DNA from: Camarhynchus parvulus
Taxonomy: Eukaryota; Chordata; Aves; Passeriformes; Thraupidae
Reading direction: 5' to 3'
Length of the DNA: 64,000 nt
Assembly: GCF_901933205.1 (NCBI RefSeq)
Contig: NC_044573.1
Location: 54,009,993 to 54,073,992, forward strand
Shown: positions 25,195-34,856 of the stretch, in pieces
Layout: each line of letters starts with the position of its first letter
Position numbering within the stretch: position 1 is the stretch's first letter
Program-made: the position numbers and the translations under genes
The notes under the pieces: generated by a model
What the model saw: the letters and a program-made list of their open reading frames with translations, nothing else
Told to the model about the DNA's origin: nothing
The model's database searches: none

Positions 25195-28100
25195 CCCCAC
25201 GCTTTCAAATTAAATTTGATTTTCATAGATATTTCTATATATTTTAGGAGAGATGATGAGTCAAATAGACTACCTATTATTGCAAGATATTTCTGATAAG
25301 ACACCTGCCACATTTCCATGTTTGTTGCATCAGCTTATTGCTCACATACCTACTTGTCTATTACTATTCTTGAAAAAGCAAAGATGAAGTGAGACTAATA
25401 AAACTATGCACACACATACCTAATGTTCAGTTGTTCAATCAAAATTTTAAAAGCCCTCAAGAACTTGATTTGGAGATCTTTTAACTGAAACCACATTTGA
25501 CATTGTATTCAATTCAGACTGAAATAAAATCAGGTGGTTCAGATAACTCCTAGAAAAGCCAAAGAAATATAGTTATGGTTTACAAACTGATAATATAAAT
25601 CCATCCCCTTTTGCTTTTATTGAGTACATCCATTGCAGTTTAGCCTCCATAAAATGAGAGACTCAAGTGTGTTTCACTGTTTCTGAAGCCATCTGAAGTG
25701 GGAGAGCATTTACTGTATTTAATTTTCTCTCTTTGATTTATTCCACATTTCAATTTTAGCAAATTGAGCATCTATTACAGCAGACTGCAATCCTGTTACA
25801 AGTCTTCCATGTGGGTACCTTAATCTGTAGGCTGGAGGGTTTTCCTCTCCTTCTGTTCCTAGAATTTATCTTGTTGCAAGAGGAGAGTTTTAGGAAGAGG
25901 GCTAGAATGCCACACACACCTTTCAGGGTAACATCCCTCTTCCAATTCCATTCCAGTCAGGACAAGGATACACACAGGTCTTCAGGCTGTAGCACAGCAC
26001 TGTGAGCGCTGTGAAATGGGCTGAGTCTTCTCCTGCTGCAGCTACTCCAGCTAGGAGTCAGGACACCTTCCTGATGATACCAACTGAAGGCTTGTCTCTT
26101 ACTAACTTCTCACTGACTTGCAAAGTTCCTGAGCTCAGGTGTAGCTTTTGTGGCCCCAGAAGTCTTTCTGTTGGCCAAGTTGCCAGCCCTGAGCACACCC
26201 TTGGGCTGCCATGGTGTGACCACTACCAGCGCACAGAGGGAGAAGTGAGGGGACTGCCCATCATGAGATCCCAGCTGCAGCCTGTGTGAGGGGTTTACTG
26301 GGGGGCAGGGAGCAGTGATTCCCAGAGACAGCCCCTGCAGAGTCATGCTGGGGCATCCAGTAAGCTGAATTGGCTCTATTTGGGTGGCCATATTTATCCA
26401 GCTCCTTCTCCTGATTCACCTGACTGTTTAGAAAGGATAGTTTTTCCACAGTAAACCTGCACAAAATTGAAAAGAATCACTTCTTTTGCTCTAGTGCAGA
26501 GATAAGCAGGTTATGCCCTTCTGCAATGTTTTGAAACAGTTTGAGTACGCTTGAGTGGATATAAAAAATCCTAATGCCTTTTCACAGAGTAACTAATCTC
26601 ACTCAGGTTGGGCTTTCTTAGGAGAAACAAACTCAGGTTAAGTATCTAAGAGTTATTTCTGCAGTGACGTGAGATTTTTTTAAGTATCTTTCATTACAGG
26701 CAGCAATAAATTATATTTAACTAGAATGGGACAGAAGTCAATGCTGCTTTTGAACACTGGGTGCTGGCTCAAAACTGCTTGTCCAGTTTCTGGAAACTAA
26801 ACAAATGTCTGAGTTAAAGTCACAGAGAAGGGTTAGCTGAAATCCATTTCGATTCCTTTGGCACAAAGCACACAGGAGGAAACATTGCCTTGCCAGTTAA
26901 CTAATGCTTCTCCCCTTGCTCCTGGTACTGTGTGATTCAAAGCTTTGCAGTTCCTCCCCAAAGCCGAGGCACACATGAAATTAAGGAATGTCAGGAAAAA
27001 GGCCACGTCACAATAATTACTGTGATATGGTCTGTTATTCCCTTTCTTGCTTGCTCTGTATTTGAGGCTCAATGTTAATTTACTTGTATAACTCAAGGTG
27101 TTTCCTCTGCTTGTTTGTACTAGCTATGATTTCTAAACATCCTTGAAATTATTGGCCATAACATCTCTCCTCATCATGATATTACTTCAACTGGAGCTAC
27201 TTATAGAAAGTGCTTCTTTCTACTTTTGAACAGAAACGGCTGGCAGCCAGAAAAATATGTATTTGTTTGCCTTTCTATTTTTGGTTTGAAATTGCTGGAA
27301 GCCAGTAGGTGGGTTTTTATTTTCTTTTTTAAGGTTTTATTTTCAAACCAAGACAAATATTATGTATGAGGAGTAGCACATATCTTAAATAACTGATTCT
27401 AGTAACAGGAAATAATGTTAGAAATTTCTCTGAAGTGTGGCTCTATTTCTGGAAATCCCCTCTTGCTTGCTTCTGCAGAGTTTTGTATCCTCTCCCATTT
27501 TCCTCCATGATTCTTTCACATGCAGAGGGGGGAGTTTTATAGGAACTTTGCTGGCACCAAAACATTGGTATGTTTTCATTCATCTTGTACTGCACCAATT
27601 CATCATCTGCCCATTCTACCAAGCTGACAAGTGCTTGTGTTAACCGAGTGAAATCTGCCACCTAAATGGATACCTGCTAACCTGGTGTCCTTGGAAAATA
27701 GAATCCAGTGTCTGCTGTTGGACTGCACAGATTTTTGTCTCCAGAAAGGAAAATTTCAACCCATTATGAGTACTCCAGTACCCAGTGAGTCTCATCCCAT
27801 TCGGGAGAGCCAGAAGCTTACTTAATTTTTATTCCCAGGAAATGCTGGGAATTACTTAACCAAAGCAGGAATCTAAATCCTATAGATTTCTTTTAGACTA
27901 AAGACCAAAATGAACCAAAAAATGCACTCCCAATTTTATTTATTTATTATCTTTCTTGCATTTTCTCCTAAAACCTCAAAAACCTCCATTCCCACCCAAC
28001 TCCAACACCTATCACAACCAAGCAAAAAGCAACCCTCTGGCCAAATCCACGAGCTTTGTTCTGTTTATTTCATAAAAATAAGCTTGGATACTTTTGAGTT

Positions 28101-28899
28101 AATGTTACTTACTGCTTGTTGATTTCTAAATCAGCAAAATCAGTATATATAACATAGGATTGTCTTTCGAAATTTTTTTTAGGGGTTGGGAGAAGTCAGA
28201 GGGTAGAGTTAGAAAGACAAAATGTTTGAAAGCATTTTTTTTTACTCTACTGACAAGACATGTTATATGAAAATATAATACAGAGCTTAAGTACACAAAA
28301 TTTTCTCTTTTAACAGCTTTTCCATTGAGCTTTGAAACCATTCATGGAAGCTGATGGCAATATTCTTGTAAGTATACTTGAAGCTATGACAGAGTTATTG
28401 ATTATCTGAAGAGGTCATATGTTGGGATTACATCCTTGTAGTCACAAAGACCATGAACAGCATAAAAGATGCCCAACAGCATCAGTATCCAAACAGGATC
28501 TTTCTTATGGGCCAGCCCAAGAGGAGAGGTTGCCCCAGTTCTGCTCTAAGGATAAACTGAAATCTGCTGCATGAGCCTGATGCTAGGGGTGCCCTCACTT
28601 CCAAATCCTACCCCTCAATGGGTGAGATAACTATAACCTAAGATACATGAGCTCAGCAAAGGATTTTCTTAGCCACACAGTCTAACCCTTGGGAAGCTTA
28701 AAGAAAATACAGCTCTGTAGAATATATCTGTTGATCATAGCTGCCTTTGGTGCCTTCTCAGACTCATGCATTGTGAGTCAAACTTCATGAGACATGAAAT
28801 CTGTTTTTTAGTATTAGCCCAATGCCCCTGCTTTTCCATGTAGACCTTTTTTTTCTTTCCCCCGAAACAGCCTCATATACCTATTTCATCCCATCTTTA

Positions 28900-30590
28900 T
28901 TCCTGTGGAGTTTGCAGCCTGCCTCTGACCCAGGACTCCTGGAGCCTTTGATGCAGCTCCCTCTGACTAGGAAGGGTCAAGAGTCCTTTAACTGGTGCTT
29001 GAGAGGGATCTGCCCGGAGAGCAGCCAACAGAGCCATCAGGTTGTGCAGCTGGGTATGAAGAAGGAGTGGAATAAGGGGGCCTCCATTCAAACTGTGGGG
29101 CTGTAGCAGTCTCAGATGTGGTGGTAACAGGCAGTTTCCCCAGAAGGTGTAGGAACAGCTGTCCCTGCTAGGGCAGAGGCTTCCACACAGAGTGGCTGCA
29201 GCTCTCCAAGTCCCAGAGTTCAGTGGGTGTCAGGAACCTCTCCCTGAGGCCCTGCAGGCCACCTTGGAGTGTTGTATTGCACTACAGGAGCTGTGCTGGG
29301 AAGTGGAGGAGGTTCCAGAGGAAGCATGCAAACTGTGCAGCAACAGAGAAAGTGGAAGGGAGAGAGATAGGGTCTTCTCTGAGACACAACAGCATGAAGA
29401 CCACCAGTCCCCACCAGCAATGGAGAAGCAGGCAGTGTCTATGCCCTCTCTCAAAGTAAGAAAAACCTCTGGAGAATTGGAAGGATGGAAGTTGATGATT
29501 TCTTGTATCAAGAGGAAGCTCTTGCCTCATCTAAAAACAGGTTGACTGCCTTCATAATTGAAGAGGAGCCAGATGTGTCCCATAGCAAAGGACGTGTTTC
29601 ACTTGGCTGTAAACCATGCAGGTCTGCCAGGAAGAAAAGGTGAGACCCTGCAGTGTGGGACTCCCTGCTGCAAGGGACAAAGGACCCACCTGTAGGCCTG
29701 ACCAGCCATCCGGAGATGTTTGCTGCCTGGGAGAGACCAGGATCCAGGGTGTTGTCCAGAGACTGCCAAAGCCTGTGCAGCCCTCTGACTTCTATCCCCT
29801 GTTGTTATTCCATTTGAGCACAAAATATACTGCTAGGGGAAACCAATACCTGCAGGGGGCCATAGAGCTGGAAAGTAGCTTTGCAGGGAATAGCTTGGGA
29901 ATCTTGATGGACATTATGAACCAACAATGTGCCCATGCTGCAAAGAAGGTAGATGGTGTCTTTGGCTACCTCAGACAAAGTACTGCCAGCAGGTCAAGGG
30001 AGGTCATAATTTGTTCAGTGCTGCTGAAGCCACCACAGGAATGACTTCTCAATATAAGAGGCCCAATGAAGGGCCAGAAGAATACTTAAGGGACTGTAGC
30101 ATCAAAGATATGAGGAAAGACTAAGCGAACTGAGTCTATTTAGTTTGGAAAACAGGCTCAGGGGGGGCTCTTACCCGTGTGCATAAATACCTGAAGGGAG
30201 GATCCAAAGACGAGGATATGGTTTAATGGCCAGCATGGTGGTGGTGCTAAGTTGATGGTTGGACTCGATGATTGTAAAGGTCTTTTCCAACCTTAATGAT
30301 TCTATGATTCTTTTCAGCGGTGCCCAGTGACACCACTGAAGGTGGTGCACACAAGAAGTGATGCACATGAACCAAAACACAGGAGGTTCCCTCTGAACAT
30401 CAGGAAACCTTTTTTACTGTGAGGATGACTGGGCACTGTCACTGGCTGCCCAGAGAGACTGGGGTGTCTCCATGCTCAGTGAAATGCAAAAGCCATCTAG
30501 AAACAGTCCTGGAAAACCAGTTGCAGGTGGAGAGTGGACTTAGATGACCTCCTGAAGTTCCTTCAGTCTTAATCATACTGTGATTCTGTG
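28900..30590 (+). mobile_element. CR1 LINE, plus strand, internally deleted (ORF1 esterase joined to ORF2 3' part)
   Basis: The 3' end is a canonical CR1 tail (30310-30590), with CCTCTGAACATCAGGAAACC, then ACTGTGAGG-TGAC, and two terminal octamers ATACTGTG-ATTCTGTG at 30575-30590, followed by a run of A. The 5' half (about 29540-29850) matches the CR1 ORF1 SGNH/esterase domain: TCRPDQPSGDVCCL and QRLPKPVQPSDFYPLLLFHL in the frame 29616-30044. At about 29850 the sequence jumps directly to the distal ORF2 region (SLGILMDIMNQQCAHAAKK, TASRSREVI), so the endonuclease and most of the reverse transcriptase are missing. The 29192-29545 open frame probably represents the ORF1 N-terminal portion. The 5' boundary is uncertain. 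Confidence 0.85.
30216..30310 (+). mobile_element. Short CR1 3' tail nested inside the larger CR1
   Basis: A roughly 95-base segment interrupts the host CR1 between GGATCCAAAGACGAGG and TTTTCAGCGGTGCCCAGTGA, which are nearly contiguous in the CR1 family. The segment is itself a CR1 3' terminus of a different subfamily: GATGGTTGGACTCGATGATT, CTTTTCCAACCTTAATG, then the octamer ATTCTATG (30299-30306) plus a partial second copy. It has the same orientation as the host element. About ten host bases appear to be missing at the junction. Confidence 0.75.
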
Positions 30591-33500
30591 GAAAAAAAAA
30601 AGGACACCTGGACTGACAGAAGCCTCTGCTGAAGTTGTCACTTCTCTCACATGTTTTTGCTCATCACTGGAGCCTGCCTGGCACAGAAGTGGAAATGAAC
30701 TATGCACAGTTGTACAGGTTCCTTTGCAACTCACCCATGGTGTGTTTGCCAAGTGCAGGAGTAATAGATAGCAAGTTTGAAGTCTGTGTAGTTCTGCAGA
30801 ATCACTAGCCCATCCTGTTCAGTCCTTACCAAACCAGAGACTTCCAAAATAATTAAAACCTACTCTCTATTACCAGTCTTGCACAAAAGTGTATGTTTTG
30901 CAGTTATCCCAGAGCTTTCTGAGAACTACTGCTCTCAGATTTCCCTTGGCAAGAAGAAATAGAAATACATCTGATGTTCTTAGCTTTTCAGTTGGACCTG
31001 TGATAATGAAATAAATCACTTCCCATTAGGAAATTTAAAATTATAGAAAAATATCCAGCATTGTTAAAAGCAAAATCATGACTTTTGGTTTAGTTTCAGA
31101 TTATTCAGTGGCTATGTTTGCTAGTTACAGAATATTCACATCTGAAACTCCCCTTATACCCCTTGTTTTATTGGCAACAACTCTGCCTTCCACAGTTTTC
31201 TCTTTACTCTGTGCTGGTAAGAATCTCTAGAAGAGTGAAACTTAAAAGTATCTTTTAATCAATGTTCACTCAGGTCCACTGATATAAAAGATTATTGACT
31301 TTTTTATAAAAGAGTTTTCAGTGAAGGAAACTTTAATTCACTTCTTGAAAAAAGTTTTGCCACTGGAGACTTGCTAATGTGTATTCCCATGGAAAATTGA
31401 ATCCAAACTGTGCTGGTGAGACATTTTATGAATTTTGTGGTAGATTCATTTGAATATAAGTTTTCTGTTGGTTTGAGATGAAAGCAGTTTTACTGAAAAC
31501 TGTTTGTTTATTTCATAAAGTACCTATTTGACTCCAAACACTATGCTTTGGAGAAAGAGGTTGTTTTTATTTGTTTATAGATCAACAAAATTTGAGAAGG
31601 CAATTTTGTGAATCATGCTGCATTTTATTGCTGCATTTGGGGATAAGAGCTTTCTCTTTTGTGGAGCAGAACACATATTTTTTAATAGGATGAAGCTGAG
31701 TTTCTGAACAGCACTGAAACGCAATCAGAAATTGCAGAATTCCAGGCTTAGTGCTAATTTGTTGAAAATTTGCCTCAATTTTCAGGGATACTTGGAAAGA
31801 TAATGAGAAATGTATCTTAATTTAAAAAAAATCATTCATCAGTTATTTTGTTAGAGATTTACCACTGATTTTATCCAGGCAAACTAAATACAGTTCTGGC
31901 TGTAGAGAAACTGCTCTCCCTTCCACCATTAATTACCCAACTCCTCCCACAATATATGAAGAAAAGGGGGTTGGTTCATCACCCCTAACAACTTGCAGCA
32001 GGATACCATCATTGCAGCAGAATAATACACATAAATTTGTAAATTATTTTAGCTAGCCCAAGCTCTTACTAGGTGATCAGTTTTTGCCTCAGTCTGATAT
32101 AAAGTGGGCCCAACAGATGTCTTACATAACATGGGTACTAACTCTTTCCTGACACATGAGCAAGAGACCAAGCTAGTTTTTTTTTTAGATCATCAACAAG
32201 GTTGGTGGAAAGATTACTTCCTCCTCAGTTGTGTAGAGAGAGCCACATCCTGTCTCAGTATTGCTCTTTTTTTTAATGATTTTATATTTGTTAGAGATTA
32301 AACGACCCCAATATAGTGCCATGGCAAAGATATGATGTTGCTTTACTACATAGTTTTTGGGCCAGCAGACCTGATTCATACTTGTTTTCCTTAATATCAT
32401 TTGGATAGCCCTGAAGGAAAGCAATTAGTTTGTGTGACCCATTGATTCCCTGAGGCCATACATTATTTCCACGTGTCCTAAATAGGGCGTAAGTTTCTTT
32501 GGAATGAAGACATGAAAAGGATGGGGAAAGAGCAGAGTCTCTAGTAGAAGTGATGTGTTTTCTTATTGCTTTTCTTTGTGTGTTGTCATGGAGAATAGTC
32601 TGAGAGAGAGAGGCAGTGATAGAATAAAAAAAAAACAATAAGGGAAAAAAGAAAAAAGAATACTCAGTGATTAGGCAGGAGTCTGGGATTATCATGCCTG
32701 CTAAAGCCTCCCACAAGAGTGTTGTTCAGGTCATGTCAAACAGGCACTGGGTAAGCACAGGAGTGCGAGACACGGCTCTGTGCTCTGTGCTACACGCTGC
32801 AGAGATCCCCGCTTCAGAAAGTTGTAGCTCTTGTAAATACTGGTGACAGTGGGCTCTTCTATCAACTTGCAGGTGGTCTAGCTTTACTCACCTTTAACGT
32901 GCCTGTGAGAAGAGCCATCAAATTTTTCAAGAGGGATATGAAATGGGGTTTTGTTTTGCTGAGAAGCTGTCTGGTGAGGCGGAGGGGCTACATTAGGGAT
33001 GTTCATAGCGTAGCTCTGCAGCGGATCAGGTAGCTAGCGGCTTTGCATAGCAACATTGTGGCCAGCATATTAAATCATACCTCACTTTATGCTGCATTTG
33101 TCATCTGGGGGCTTCAAACCCTTCCTAAAAATAGAAAAAAGTGAATGCTTTAGTTCCCACACTAGAGAGGGAAAAGGTTGAGGCAAAGAGAAGTCAAGTA
33201 CTTTGTCCGCAATCACACAACCAGCCAGTCTGTCCGGGGAAAATTTACTCTAAAAGCCATAGCTTCCATTTTCAATTACCACCTTTTTTGTTCTGTGGTC
33301 TTCTCTTTTAGTTTCATTTTCTATGCGTTTATGCAGGATTAAAATATGTAGACTGCAAATGCATAAGTAAATTCAATTGTGTTATTTTTGCAATGACTAA
33401 AATTTCCATATATTTCATGTTATTTTTTTTCTTAAGAAATATTATGAAACTATTTAATAGGGAAAAAAGTATATGTTCTGCATTAAATAAAAAAAGGCAA

Positions 33501-33983
33501 AGGTGAAGATAATTTTTTCTCTTTTTCAGGATTTCTTAGAATGAGCTAAATGACTATCAGTCATCTGGCATGTATTTTAATTTCCCCATGTTTGTAAATC
33601 CTCCTTATGGAGCCTAATGAAGCATTAAAATGCTGGAGTTTTAACTTCTATTTTTTAACTACAAACCACAGAATACAATTTGGGCAAACACAGCAAAGTA
33701 GAAGCTGTCTGTGGATGTGAAACAGGAAGCAGGAGTAGATAGACACGTGTAATAGGGTTGTGTTTGCTCTTGCTCAACTAGATATACATCAATTTTAATT
33801 AACACGTTTTTTGCTTCAGCTGCTAATGTCCCTTCAGCAGCGAGTGGGTTATGTGTTTCCATCCTGCATATACCACCAGCATCACCACCACGTCCTTCTC
33901 TAGCTTCCCCCTCCCCTTTCTACACAAATGTTGCAACACAATCTGAAATTTCCTCTTTTCTTTCCTTCCTGCATTTCTTACAG
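30591..33983. other. No gene recognised upstream of exon A
   Basis: AT-rich sequence from the CR1 tail to the acceptor of the 37-base exon. I looked here and further upstream for the IPCEF1 N-terminal exon (MAIDGSAL in human, as I recall it) and did not find it. Confidence 0.6.
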
Positions 33984-34020
33984 GTTCCTTTGCGTCAGAA
34001 GGCAAAAAAGAAAAGTCAAG
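33984..34020 (+). CDS. IPCEF1: IPCEF1 coding exon A (37-base microexon)
   Basis: The exon follows a pyrimidine-rich acceptor ending in TTACAG and is closed by the donor GTAATG. It encodes VPLRQKAKKKSQ plus the first base of a Gly codon, and matches the human VPLRQKPRRKTQ segment that I recall just before the PH domain. It starts in phase 0 and ends in phase 1; the split codon G|GG joins exactly to the next exon. The basic cluster (K-K-K) sits upstream of the alternative internal Met at 34698. The human protein continues N-terminal of this point with about a dozen residues; no exon encoding them was found upstream. The exon is too short to be called as an ORF, so it depends on homology and splice sites. 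Confidence 0.85.
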
Positions 34021-34686
34021 GTAATGAGAGATTGTTTTTTCTTTTCTCTCCTGGATTCCTCTTTTGTTATTTTCTTATTATGTCTTATTCTTGGGAGGGT
34101 GAGGATTTTGTACTGCTACTCATCTGGTGAAAAGCTGCTTTTTAACTCCACTGATTCTTACATCGATTCTGAGAAAAATGACAACGGGCTGTTCCTTTGG
34201 ACTAAATCCTTGTGGTATGTTAATTGAATCAAAGCTGGAAATCAGTGAGGTAGAATCAGCTGCCTGCACAGACATACACACTAGTGGTGTTCATGTATTT
34301 GGCATAATAGTTTTCTCTAGCTGACTTAAATAGATGTATCATTTTCAGTGCAGCTGTGTGAGGGAAAATATATGCATGCTTCTCTTAAAAGGATCAAAGG
34401 CTGTATTTTTAATTTACAAAAACTCGTGTATGGTTATCTTAGCATTAATTAGTATCTGCATTATCTATAGCTTACTGTTTAATTTCTGAACATCAGCAAG
34501 CCTTTCAAATGAATGTATGTTACTGTCACAGCCATTATAAAACTGAATTACATCTAAGTATATTTTAAGACATGCTTGGATGACTTGCTGAGGTTCCTAA
34601 GTAAGGATGATATCCTTAATTGGCAGCAACATCTTTCCTGGTAATGCAGTTTTAAACAAGCACAACACTGTATTTTAACGGCACAG
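34021..34686 (+). other. IPCEF1 intron A-B (666 bases)
   Basis: GT-AG intron (phase 1) between the 37-base microexon and the PH-start exon. It is AT-rich, with no repeat element or further exon recognised. Confidence 0.8.
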
Positions 34687-34856
34687 GGTTCTTTATAATG
34701 AGCCGACGGAGGATATCGTGCAAAGAGCTGGGGCAAGCCGATTGCCAAGGATGGCTCTACAAAAAGAAGGAAAAAGGAGCTTTCATTGGCAACAAATGGA
34801 AGAAGTTCTGGTGTGTGCTAAAGGAGTCATCGCTCTATTGGTACAGCAGTCAGCTG
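34687..34856 (+). CDS. IPCEF1: IPCEF1 coding exon B: start of the PH domain
   Basis: The acceptor is CACAG at 34682-34686 and the donor is GTGAGT at 34857. The exon reads GFFI and then a Met at 34698 opening MSRRRISCKELGQADCQGWL. SRRRISCK-LG-ADC is the signature preceding the PH domain in IPCEF1 and in CNKSR2. Residues 17-53 (from that Met) give PH strands 1-3: GWLYKKK, a Lys-rich loop, KWKKFWCVLK and SSLYWYS. The Lys residues in the strand 1-2 loop and the KWKK stretch fit phosphoinositide contact, the known property of this PH domain. The exon ends in phase 0 after Leu53. Translation could begin at this Met in transcripts lacking upstream coding exons, but the human start I recall lies upstream. 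Confidence 0.95.

Larger units (their letters stand above)
19251..28899. other. No gene recognised
   Basis: Unique AT-rich DNA containing the 30-base palindrome at 20693 and the T17 run at 25178. Frames at 23296-23751 (minus) and 24057-24308 (minus) are the longest, but are not recognised. Confidence 0.6.

Noticed and set aside
29192..29545. 117-codon + strand frame that could be a small host gene
   Set aside because: It lies directly upstream of, and apparently within, the internally deleted CR1 element, in the place of the ORF1 N-terminal part.
1..33983. Search for the last CNKSR3 exon and for the IPCEF1 N-terminal exon
   Set aside because: Neither the CNKSR3 C-terminal residues (WFTRLKLLTH in human, from memory) nor MAIDGSAL-like coding sequence was found; these exons are outside the window or too diverged to see.
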